64,000 bases of DNA from Oscheius tipulae (taxonomy: Eukaryota; Nematoda; Chromadorea; Rhabditida; Rhabditidae): the NCBI GenBank assembly GCA_037178975.1, contig JASJZH010000002.1:806001-870000 (forward strand), read 5' to 3'. Below the pieces are notes generated by a model, which did no database searches, was not told the origin of the DNA, and was given only the letters and a program-made list of their open reading frames with translations. Numbering within the stretch: the first letter of the stretch is position 1; each line of letters opens with the position of its first letter. The translations under genes were made by a program, and so were the position numbers. Shown piece by piece: positions 25,901-40,998 of the stretch.

Positions 25901-27368
25901 AGGTCAAGGGATAGCTCCTCGATTAGCTGACTACTGGGTCCGACTGGTAGTTCATGACTACCGTGGTTCTCATCCACAGCTGACACAAAGGATTCCCATT
26001 GGACAGGTCATTAGAACAGTACAGGCCATTCCCCTATAGGGTCAATTTCTATCTCCCTCTCTCTCAAAGTGCACTTGTCCCCCTTCTTTCCTTGTGCTGC
26101 TCGTGCTGGGCCCGTCTCTCTCACCCTCTCCGCACACGGCGCCCCCAGTCTCGTACTCACGCGTACCAGTCCAGCGCCCCAGGCACCTCCGTCCACCGGG
26201 CGCGTCCACGCGCCGCCATTTTTTCTGGTCAGCCCGGGCTTCCCCTCTACGGGTCAGCACAGCCACTTTTCTCCACACACGACCCGGTCTCATCTTCTCC
26301 GTCCCGGAAAAAGTCCCGAGATCTGTTCCCTGAGACCTTAGAAACGACAGTCTAAGCACGTCGTTTTTAAGTGATCTGGGCCCAGATCCGGGACAGAAAT
26401 ATGAATGAGAGTGACTATACTATGACTATTTCTATCGAGAGAGTACAGGTGAGTCAGAGTCAGAGGTAAGTCAATTGGTCAGTTTGTTCGGTAGGCAGTT
26501 GTCAGCTGTGCTCCGACGGAAACAGAGTCACTGAGCAGGATTAGACATGCCTCTATTGGGTAAGAGCCATTTTGTGATGGACCTAGGTAAAAGTGAGAGT
26601 CACTAGGCCACATAAGAGTTCAGAAGGTACTCTAGGTATGAGTCTATTGAGTAAGAGTCAAGTAGACTCGATTCAAAAGAAATTCAAGAGGTATTAGTCT
26701 GACAGAGCTAGAAGATTAGCTATATGAGAAGGCACGGGGTCTGCTCGGACAACGCAGAATGAAAGTTACAAAGTAACCGAAAATAAATCTGAAAGAGACT
26801 AAAAGAGTCTAGATACAGCCCCAGGTTACATAAAATCCAGAGAGAGATAGTCAACCTGTAGTTACAGAGTGTCGAATGATCGATGTTGACGCTAATCAAG
26901 TTAGCCGAGGATGCAGACAGAAACAATCAGTTGCTTCAGATTCTGTCTCTGTCTCTGTCTATTTTCTGTTTTTGCCTCATGCACTTTCTCCTTCCAGAAG
27001 CCGAGATCATCAAGATCCCGTCTCCCCTCAACGACCAGGATGTCGATACGGTAAGAGAGACTCATTCTCTTTCAACCGCGATCCTTATCCCGCTGTGTTG
27101 CGTGTCCTCCTTTTTTGCAGGAAGTGTCCCACTGCCCTCTCTCTCCTTTTTCCTTTTTATCGAGGCTTTGTGTCCACGCCGACGGGTCCGGTGCCTGGCT
27201 CGGGTCGGGCCCGGCTGGCACCACCCAGTGGCTAGAGACTGCGCCCGAGGAGGAGAGGACAGCCTAGCCGCGGGGCTCTCCCCGCTCTCACGGAGTGGAC
27301 ACACGCGTGCAAAAAAGGAGAGAGACAGCGAAAGTGGAGAGGGGGGATTCGAAAAGTTTCTTCTTCAG
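22940..27368. other. probable large intron or intergenic stretch
   Basis: This region is low in complexity (GTCAG/CTGAC and CTCTGT rich) with GC-rich patches near 24170-24320, 26090-26300 and 27080-27250. It contains the 120-bp tandem duplication at 25800-26000. A small acceptor/donor-bounded segment near 26999-27050 could be an exon, but its phase does not fit either neighbour. Confidence 0.35.
25795..26010 (-). repeat. tandem duplication with 120-bp period, open on the minus strand
   Basis: Two copies of a 120-bp unit (CTACTGAATCCGACTGG at 25811 and CTACTGGGTCCGACTGG at 25931) differ at scattered sites. The minus strand stays open through both, giving a 40-residue repeat with an acidic patch and the shared motif PVGxSSQL. 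Because the period is a multiple of three, coding is possible, but no splice context or known family supports it. Confidence 0.5.
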
Positions 27369-28593
27369 GCTGGGGACAGTTGTGAACGCGATGTGGATTC
27401 GGTCGATCCATTGAGACCATCTTCTAATGAACTGAGTGGAGCCAGACTACTGATGAGGAGGGCGCCCAAGGAGGTACGGGAAGAAACGACCTTTAAAAGT
27501 ATCCAAGAAGAAGTTTTGGTGTTTTGCCATGTTCTGCAAACTTGTAGCTCTTGATCTCCTCTAGAACTTTGCAGAACATCGCTGGACTGGAATGCGCCCC
27601 TGTAAGATAGTACGGGTGCGACACCCTCTTTATGCTTGCTGGAGTGCCCGATATCTCATCTTGAATTCATATTATCGGGGTCAAACAGACATTTTTGACT
27701 ATTTCGATGTTCTGCAAAAATTTAGCTCTTGATCTGTTCTACAGCTTGTCAGAACATAACTAGACTGGAATGTGCACGCGTTAGATGGTACGGGTGCGAT
27801 ACGGGCTCCGCATCTTAAGCTGTAATTTAGAACACCTTTTACTGGCCCAACAAGTGGCTTTCCAGCAAATTGAGGCCCTTTAAGGTTTTAGCTCTCTACA
27901 ACTTTGCAGAACATCGTAGAGCCCGAAGTTGCTGTCTTTGGTCAGAAAAGACGATCAGCGTGAGAGGATGGGATGTCTCACTTTTTGACTGAGTACCTAG
28001 GCGCCATTTGACTACTGTCGCGGTCACTGACTGTTCTTAAACTATTTATTACTATTCAGCTTCATCCGGGCGACGTGCCTCGTCGCGACTCCCCTCCCAA
28101 AACCCGTTCGGACCTCCGTCTCAATACTGCCACCTCCTGTCATACATTTGTCGTGGATGTGGAGAGAAGACGACCTCTAGTACTGCCTGTAGGACTAACA
28201 GACGGTTCTCTACCTCAATTCTTGAATTAAGCTACCATTTTAGGTGCAATTGAGTATAAAAAGGCTTGTGATTTTCGTGCCGAGGAGGTCCGAAAAGCTG
28301 AAGAGGCCAAGGAGAAGGAGAGACGGGAGAAGGAGGAGAGACAGGCCCGACTGGGACGGAAACACCATCATGGCTCGAAGAAGGAGCTGGGAGGCAGCAT
28401 GGAGAGACTTCCACCTAGGAGACCCAGGGAGAAACTGGTACAAAAACCTTCTCCGCCTTTGAAATTGGCAGTGGAGGCGGAACATTCGAAGGAGACAGAG
28501 CAGGAGAATGCCACGCCGGAAGAGTACTCGACTGTCTTTGCTGCTAGGCCGAAAGTGGCAAGAACCCCCGACCAAAATCGCTCATTTTTCTAA
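27369..28593 (+). CDS. probable 3' exons of the ARMC9-like gene
   Basis: Exons 27369-27473, 28060-28204 and 28244-28593 join in phase and end at TAA 28591-28593, with AATAAA at 28616. They encode a disordered, charged tail: a Pro/Arg/Asp-rich part, a Lys/Glu/Arg-rich helix (RAEEVRKAEEAKEKERREKE) and a C-terminal EYSTVFAARPKVARTP motif. I recall a similar acidic-Tyr then RP/KPxxxRTP ending in vertebrate ARMC9, and no other 5' part is available. This assignment is an inference. It could instead be a separate small gene whose start I have missed. Confidence 0.5.
27530..27580. repeat. short palindrome, ATGTTCTGCAAA...TTTGCAGAACAT
   Basis: The arms CATGTTCTGCAAACTTGTAG and CTAGAACTTTGCAGAACATC flank CTCTTGATCTC. 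It lies in the intron after exon 27369-27473. Confidence 0.8.
27706..27758. repeat. short palindrome of the same family
   Basis: GATGTTCTGCAAAAATTTAG, then CTCTTGATCTG, then TTCTACAGCTTGTCAGAACATA. It sits 170 bp from the copy at 27530. A half copy (CTACAACTTTGCAGAACATC) follows at about 27896-27915. Confidence 0.75.
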
Positions 28594-28615
28594 CCTCATG
28601 TTAATTGGTACTACG

Positions 28616-28621
28616 AATAAA
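28616..28621 (+). terminator. polyadenylation signal AATAAA
   Basis: Canonical hexamer 22 nt after the stop codon at 28593. Confidence 0.65.
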
Positions 28622-29153
28622 TCTTGATTAAGTGAAGTTTGGAAGACATTCTACACTTTTTGAGCCTCGGGATCTGCCTTTGAACGCCCATTTAAGCTTA
28701 TTTGCAGTTTTATTTGGTATCAAACGATTCTTTATGCTATTCCGCGTCGACTGCCACCTAAATCGACGGAAATTTAAGATAGAATACGCGTTAAAAAGAA
28801 TCACATCTCGGCCAAACTGTTGCAACTACCTTCTAGTGGCTTCTCACTGCAAAAAAACTGAATTCCAGCATTCCAGCCAATCTAGATAGCGATCAACGTG
28901 AAATGATGTAATGAGACGTTTGATACCAAATTTGAACAAAGTTAAAAGGATCTGAAGCTTCCTTGACCAAAATTGCCCTGAATCTTGATCCTGCGCTACT
29001 AGTAGTGTCTAGCCATGTTTCGCACTGAAATTGTCCTACGAGAAGAACAAATGAACAATAAATGAAGCGATTTATATACATAATACGATAATTTGACAAG
29101 ACGGAGCGTCACCTGTATAAATTTCGAAGCTATTGAGCACGGGTCTGATTATT

Positions 29154-29702
29154 TTAGACAACTTCTTGAGCTTCTTTGAGCTCGTTGAGCTTGGAAAGTA
29201 GTCGGCTACCGAATTGTTGACGATAGAGAGGCGAAAGTGTGTCCAGGAGGGCGTAAAGGGACTCGAAGTAGCGCGTATGGGTTGCGAGCTGTCGAAAGTC
29301 GCCGTTCATGCAGTCCTGCCGGTGGCTGGCTATCCGCCAGCCTTTTCCAGTTAACTCGACGCAGTAGGTTGATCCCTCGAGGGTAGTGATGTTCAGAAAG
29401 AGCAGCTCGGCCGTCCTGGGGAGCATTTCCGAGATGCAGATGGTCTGGACGGCAAAGGAGAACTCCCGGACGGCGCTCACGGCCTCTTCCTCTAACGCCG
29501 ACCGACATTCACAGATGCTGAAGCAGAAACTGAGCAAAAACAAAATAATAGCCTACTTTGAAGACGAATTCCGTCGTGTCGAGTAGTTGGAGCATACTCC
29601 TCCCGTATTCTGATGTATTGGCGAGCCGGGCGGGGTTTTTGCAGCTGCCAGGTTGGTGTAGGGGCATTCTCCGGGCAGATTCACGCCGTTTTGATGCTCC
29701 AT
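29154..29702 (-). CDS. GSKIP: GSK3-beta interaction protein (GSKIP)
   Basis: This small cytosolic protein binds GSK3 and, in vertebrates, PKA regulatory subunits. Two exons (29557-29702 and 29154-29517) flank a 39-nt intron and join in phase 2 to give 169 residues, against 139 in human. The second exon carries the whole GSKIP/DUF727 fold: an N-terminal helix (VREFSFAVQTICIS), a beta hairpin (ELLFLNITTLEG...YCVELTGKGWRI) and the signature YFESLYALLDTLSPLYRQQF with a following LLSKL helix. The last part contains the GSK3-binding region. The ATG at 29702 was chosen because its frame alone fits the phase of exon 2. The gene is divergent from ZCCHC9, about 300 bp apart. Confidence 0.92.
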
Positions 29703-30001
29703 TTGCTTTTAAAAGGACTGATTTAAGCAAGAAAATGGGAGGAAACGAGCGAAGTTACAATGAGAAGGTTTTTCGAAAGCCCGCTATTTTCGACTTGACG
29801 CCGGATTGCGTACTTTGAGCATTTTTATTTTAGGGGTTTCTTTGACCTGATTCTGCTTTTATTTTCGAATTCCTACTGATTTTTACCAGATTTTTTTTTC
29901 GGAAAAAGCCCCAGAACCATACCTTTAACCAAATATAACAGAAAACCAATCGCTGATTGCTTATCACTTATAAAAACTTTATAAATACGGCACTTTCCAG
30001 A

Positions 30002-31386
30002 ATGACAATCGAAGACGTCGGCCTGGAGCCCGACTTCGATGTCGAGTTAAAGAAGGAGCCTAAAAAGAAGAATAACAAGCCGGTGAAGGCAGAAGAACCG
30101 CCACAGGAGCAGAATGAGCCTACGAAGAAGAAGAAAAAGGCCAAGAAGAGAGCCAATCAGGTACTTTGAGCTGCTTTTTCGTTCAAACTTGACAATTAAG
30201 CCTGTCAAGGAGGAAACAGAGGAGGTTGAAGTACCAAAATCGAAGAAAGTGAAGAAGGAGGTGAAGCCGGATGCTGAGACTGAAGAGACGCCGACTGAAA
30301 CTGCTGCAATTGCCAAAAAACCGATGAAGGCTCATAAGAAACGTAATTTTTTTGATATTATCCCCTTTAAGAGTTCTATTTGCAGAAAAGGGTCAAAAGC
30401 TCGACAGAAAAGACGAGAAGTTTGCGGAAATTCTCAAAAGACTCGCAGAGACGAGTATTGCATTCAAAGTGCGCGAAGAGCTGGAGAAGGAGGTCAAGGA
30501 AGGCCGTCTCAACGAGACCGAGAGCCAGAATGTGTTCAAGATGTGGCGAAAGCAGCAGAAACACAAGGTTCCCCATTTTTCTACCAATTTCATGCCGAAA
30601 TCCTTCAGGCAGCTCAGAAGGAACTGGGAAAATTGATCCAACTTGGTGGAAAGCTCGAAGACGTCCAAGCCGCTGCCGATGATCTCATCAAGAAGCGTCG
30701 AATCAGCCCCTTCCAGGCCAGGGACGCCATCCGAAAGTGGCAGACGCGCGAGAAACGTCGTCTCGGTCGACAGGAGAAGAAAATGGCGAACAATTTCTGC
30801 TTCAACTGTCGCAAACACGGTCATGTGCTCGCGGACTGTCCGGAGGAGAGCAACACAAGTGGGATCTGCTTCAAATGTGGCTCCGGCGAGCACAGCGTCC
30901 ACAAGTGCCCGAGGAAGCATGTCAAAGGCTTCCCCTTCGCCACGTGCTTCGTCTGCAGTCAGCAGGGACACCTGTCCAAGGACTGCGAACAGAACAAGAA
31001 TGGAATCTACCCGGATGGTGGGAGTTTATTGTATTTTTTCATAGATTTTTTTTGCCAATTGATCGTTAAAAACAGCGGAAATCGTGAAAAGTAGCCCTCA
31101 AACCGTCGTGATTGTCTATAAAGTGGACAGAGTGACAGCCGTTTGAACTGTCCAATTCCTTAAAACTGATCTTTCAGGCGGGAGCTGTAACGTCTGCGGC
31201 TCGCAGAAGCATCTGAAGAGGGACTGTCCTGAACTGGCAGCCCAGAAGAAGGGTAAGGAGGAGAAGAAGGTTGTCGCTCAGGCCCTGACCGCCGACTCAC
31301 GTCCAGACGACGACTACGACACCGCCGAAGCCACCCCCGCTGCCGAGGGCGCCAAAAAGAAGAAATCCAAGATTGTCAAGTTCTAA
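30002..31386 (+). CDS. ZCCHC9: ZCCHC9-like zinc-knuckle RNA-binding protein
   Basis: Five exons (30002-30160, 30201-30342, 30386-30567, 30609-31017, 31178-31386) give 366 residues. The N-terminal third is a Lys/Glu-rich, probably nucleolar, tail. Four CCHC knuckles follow in the order known from ZCCHC9: CFNCRKHGHVLADC, CFKCGSGEHSVHKC, CFVCSQQGHLSKDC and, across the last intron, CNVCGSQKHLKRDC, with the YPDGG linker before the last. The C terminus is basic. The family is nucleolar and implicated in rRNA or RNA handling. The start codon lies one base after a TTTCCAG acceptor, which fits trans-splicing. The acceptor of exon 2 reads TTAAG rather than CAG. Confidence 0.95.
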
Positions 31387-34300
31387 TTTCGTTGTTACTC
31401 TTTTCCTTGTTGTCTGTTGCTGTTGATCACATAAATCCGAACCTATCCCTATGCCTTATCAGCCACCTTGCGTAGGGATTATTACACAGCCCGCGAAGAT
31501 GACGATAAACCGAATTTTCTACCCAGTTTCCCTGCCATATACACAGGGAGAAGATAAGGCGATGTGGCAGAGAAAGAAGATCTGGTTGTTGGCGTGTGTG
31601 CGGCACATATACCCGACCATCTCTCGTTTTTTGGCTGATTACGGCGAGAGTGTCGGAAACTGAGACCACCTACTGCGAGAGAGATTGACGGAGAGTATTG
31701 GAAACCAACTGAAGGTAGACTAGAAAAGTCACAAGAATAAGAGAGATTGACAGAGATGGTGACAGTAACAGAAAGACATGCAACTACTGGAAAAGTCTGT
31801 AGGTGATCTATAGTTGTACTCTCTCTCTTACCATGTCCTCTTTTAAATCTAAGTTTCAAACACGTTCAGACCTGAATCTGTGTCCTTCCTATTACTCTGT
31901 ATCTCTATCTCCCTGTCTCTCTGTCTCTCTGTCTCCCTGCCCAGTTTCGCGAAAGTAGCTCCCACTTGAACTTTGAAAGTTATTGTTCCCTAATTGCTTG
32001 CAACAGCAATTTTTTGGAAACATCTTTCGCTTGTTTCGTGGCCACGGAAAGAAAAGTAGACATCTTGGAACCTGATAGTTTAAATCGTGTCTCTGGGGAC
32101 AAAAACTATTCCTCCCCAGAGGCAGAGACAGGAGCTAAACTATTAGGTTCCAAGGTGTTCCACAAGGACCGACCTGTCCACCTGTTCTCTTGTTCTGTCC
32201 CTGTCTTCTCGCTCATCCTGTCACCGTCATCCGCTTATCTTGCCTACCAATTGTTTAGAGCGTATAAACATGTCCTTCCTCTGACTGGTTGCAGAAGACT
32301 GTCGGGAAAAGTGATACCACAGTATTTGGCTTGTCCGAATAAGAAAATTCACTCGATTGGATTGAAAACAGTTGCGAACGGGGTTATCCAGTCTCTTTTT
32401 CTCTTCGTTATTTCTCGAACATTCCTGTTCCAGTCCAGCCCTTCGAGAGTCACCTATCCTCTACCCCATAATTTGTTTCACGAAGCGAGTAAGTATAGCC
32501 ATAAAGGGTTCGGAGAGAAGGGGAAAGATTTGCTATCTCTCCCAGCCCGCGATGTTTCAATCCGGCGCCAAGGTCACACTCGGAGTCAGTTCTCTACTCT
32601 TACGACTGTACGATTTATCATTTTGGCGAGTCTATCCCGCCCTTTTTTTGTACGTTTTCCTGTTCGTGGGCCAATATTCTTCGCAAAATTTTGATATTCT
32701 CTTCCGATTTGAATTGAAACTAAAATAGAAATCATCCAGAGAGAGAGAGGGGGATTGTGAACTAAACTTTTGAAAGATCATTCCTTGTCATGAGAACATA
32801 CGGGTGAGATCTAGCAGGCCTCTCACATGATTCTTGTTGAGGTTTTACCAATCGAAGTTGTACAGTTGCGACTCTTTATGGTTTCGGGTGTACAGTTTGT
32901 ATTGGAATTTTTCCAAGGCGAGACCGTACGGGGGAGACATGTAACGATTGTTGTAAGTTTTCAGATAGTCTCTTATGTCAGTTCGGATATGGATTAGTTC
33001 TTTCCTTAAGCCGATACAGTACGGGGGAGACTTACAATGTGTTTTGAGCTTTCTCTTGGGTGCTTTCCAAGGAACTCCCTCTGTCTCTTTTTGCCCGAGC
33101 GAACACTTTCCACGGTCATTTGGCGAGGAGGTGCTTCACGAGAGCGAGGGCAGCCAGGCCCACAGAGAGTAAACAGTCATCTCGCGGCTACTATCAGCGC
33201 CTCTCCCCTTCTCCTAGGCTCTGACTGTTTACAGCCGAGGTGGTTTGACCATATGTGCGATGAGATGCACTCAACAAGCCCAAATATTGTACCCAGGTTC
33301 TTTTTCACGAACATGTGCTTGACCTCATCCTCCTTGGATCTTTTGGATCTGCCCTAAATCATCCATGACATGGCTATTATCAGCTAGCGTAACAGCGCGT
33401 ATGATTTACGAACCCGTCTCAATCTCTCTCTTTCTCTCTCATACACACGCACATCAGCTGAGAGAGTCTATTAAACTATGAGTTCGTCCCTTCTCATCGG
33501 CCTGTTTTGCAAATTTGTCTCTCACCTGTCCTTTGATCTTTGGAGGTGACTGACAGCTGTCTTTCTGGGCTTACTAGTCGTATAGGTTACTCTCAGGTTA
33601 CATTGGGGACCCGGGCTATGTCTCACTGTCTCCCTGTCTCTTTGTTTCTCTGCCTGTCTCTTGGTTTCCTGTTTTTCTGTCTCTCCTCACAATCAGACTT
33701 CCTTTGAAACCATCCGGACTGGCCTTGTCTCATTTTTCTTTTTCCAATCCCTGTCAGTCACTTGTGATGATAAAATCATGGACAGCTCTCAATCTAAAAC
33801 GGTCTGACCTTGCTCTCTCCCACCTCCGGTCTGAAACCAGCTCTCTCTCTCCCGCTTCCCACGGTTCCGGTCATTCCGCTTGCGCCCCCCAATTGCCCCG
33901 ACTGATAGGCAGCTCAATTCCTGATCCGTAAGACAATCACAGGCCTCCGCTGACCACCGAAAGAGTGAGACCCCTGTTGATTCGGTCAGCCGGTTTCGTC
34001 GCCCCCAGCGCGCAAAGGAGAGGACGCCGTTATCATTCGATATGCATTGATCAGACCCCCCGAAGGCCCCGCCTTCTACGGAGACGAACGAACCCGACTT
34101 CTTTTGCCAGCGGAAGCTGCTAACCCTTTCTTTTTAACAAGTTTTCTCACAATCTTTGATGTTTTATTAGATTTATTATTTTTCCTCTCGAGTCCTGAAA
34201 ATTGCTCATTAGGGCGTCTAATATATAATATTTTTTCTCTGGAAAACACCGAGGCTTATGTCGGAAATTGACCAAAAACTGTTCAGTTTCTTCCCCGCTT

Positions 34301-34923
34301 GGGCTCAATTATTTTCCCCAACTGTCCAGACATAATAGTCTCCTGTCCTCAGTGCACAAAGGCTTCCTCTCACGTTCCGTTCTTCCCATCTTGTCTGTTT
34401 ACACTTGACGTCTTTTTAATTCGAGGGTCATCGTTATGAGCCATTTTATTGTTTTGAGATTTCTTCAGCTGACGAGTCACACGTGCATCTGTGTTGAAAG
34501 GCGAGCAGTTTAGTATGGGGGCAAAAGTAGACAATGGATGTATAGTCAGGAAAAATATGTTGGATGATTCTGGGGGAATGGACAGAGACAGTAACAGTGA
34601 CAGAAATACAGACAGACATAGCAGATACAGACAGATTTCCTACCGTTATTCTTGTTACACTTCCTCACTCTTCCTCATTAACACAAACGACCACTTAACT
34701 CTCTCTCTCTCTCACTCCAAAGCCGTTTCTCCCAGTCACTCTTCAGGCTGCCTAATTGCCCCTCAGTGCCTATTACATTGTCCTGTGTGTTCCAATCCGT
34801 CTCTTTATGACTCTCTGTCGCTCCGCGACCTCCGACCCTCGACTGTCAGCTGACTCTTTTCTTTCTAAGCGTCTCTCTTGTTATTCAAATTCTCTATCTA
34901 CAGGTTCGTCTTCCAAGTAAAGG
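31387..34923. other. gene-poor stretch between ZCCHC9 and KANK
   Basis: 3.5 kb with CTCTGTCT patches (31900-31940, 33620-33690) and long but compositionally biased open frames (for example 31966-32694). No exon with conserved motifs was found. Upstream regulatory DNA of the KANK gene may lie here. Confidence 0.4.
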
Positions 34924-39854
<4,931 letters not shown>

Positions 39855-39967
39855 ACAGTATTATCAGCTTCCTCACCCATACCGTTGTGATATCCCAACC
39901 AAGATACGTGTAACAGATTACTGATGAAGATTTGTACTTTTTTTATTTTGCATTCACGAGTACATTT

Positions 39968-40159
39968 TTAAAGAGACACAATTCCACATTGATCCAAACA
40001 ATTGGCCCTCATTTTCTCATCAATCATCACATTGCAGTTGGACCTGCAGAGGTCCATCTGCTTAATAGCCTGAATAATAATTTAAAGAACTCAAATCTTT
40101 AATAAGGTAACCTCGGTTAGAATGAAAATCACGAAGACAAGAAGGAGAAGACGGAGCAT
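39968..40159 (-). CDS. tiny secreted four-cysteine peptide
   Basis: Two exons, 40112-40159 and 39968-40069, join in phase 0 to a 49-residue precursor. The first exon encodes only a signal peptide (MLRLLLLVFVIFILTE). The second encodes a 33-residue mature part with cysteines spaced C-x3-C-x11-C-x3-C, the spacing of helical-hairpin peptides. AATAAA lies 11 nt after the stop on the same strand (39952-39957). No family is recognised. The exon design (signal exon ending LTE, phase-0 intron, Ala next) is the same as in the cysteine-rich gene at 57820-60908, which supports it being real. It could be a short remnant of such a gene. The role is unknown; host defence or signalling would be a guess. Confidence 0.62.
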
Positions 40160-40635
40160 GCTGGGTCGTTGAGAAGAATGGAGTTTCAAGTGTCACCTGC
40201 GGCTGTTTTGTGTTACAACAGCTATTTATCAAGAGCAATGACTGAAAGTTTTTGTCTGGAAACAATTAGTTATCAAAAAATACAGAATCTTTTTACAAAC
40301 AGAAAAGATGAGACGTTTATAGCCTCATCAAAAAACAATGGAGAGGAAAAAACCCGTACTTATCAGATTATCCATTGTGAAAACATCTTGTTGCCTTCCG
40401 GTTGACCCCGTGAAGGCTGATCCAAAAACTATGGTTACGACACATAGTCGAGCTATGGTCGGAATCCCTTAGTACCTTGAGATACTGGGTAAAAACCGAA
40501 GCTGATATATTTTGCCGAGATAGTCTACTGCAGGGACCGACGAGAGGAAACGGCTGCAGCCGCAATTTCTCTGGTGGTCAGAGACGCAGAAGATGGTGCT
40601 AAGAGAATCAGTTTCAGAAAGAAATAGAAGAATTC

Positions 40636-40753
40636 GCTTATGGCCACACCACGTTGAAAGTACGCAATCCCGTCCGATCTGGCAAGTCAAGCAACGTTGG
40701 GCCTGGTTAGTACTTGGATCGGAGACGGCTTGGGAATCCCGGGTGTCGTAAGC
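40636..40753 (+). rRNA. 5S ribosomal RNA, lone copy 3 (possibly a pseudogene)
   Basis: This 118-nt copy on the plus strand has intact ends (GCTTA...GTAAGC) and is followed by TTTTT. It differs from copies 1 and 2 at several sites, including TACGCAATCCCG in place of TACGCCATCCCG and TTATGG near the 5' end. It lacks the conserved upstream block, so it may be a dispersed, inactive copy. Confidence 0.88.
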
Positions 40754-40998
40754 TTTTTGATTTTTGCACTACTTTTCGGTTGAAAAAAAGAAATAAAACG
40801 CAACGTTTTTTTTGTCAAAACTGCTCTTCTTTCCGTCTTAAGTATTACAAACAGCGTGAAGTTTTTATTAAATAACATTTTTTTCTATTACACGTCAACA
40901 GCAAAAATACTGGGTGAAAGAGGTAAGATATTGTGCAATAATTTGTAAATTCAGATATGCGAGTATCAGGTGATTTGGGAACTTTGGTGGGATGTGTT

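Noticed and set aside
26883-27554. Open frame of 223 codons covering possible ARMC9 exons
   Set aside because: Most of it reads through a CT-repeat and GC-rich DNA. Only the part from 27369 fits a spliced exon. The early part (MLTLIKLAED...) is tempting as an armadillo helix, but a stop precedes it with no acceptor between.
31966-32694. Open frame of 242 codons on the plus strand
   Set aside because: Composition follows CT-rich DNA. No motif, and another frame across the same DNA is also open.
40169-40405. Open frame of 78 codons upstream of the small peptide gene
   Set aside because: No signal, domain or splice context; it lies upstream of the better-supported minus-strand peptide gene.
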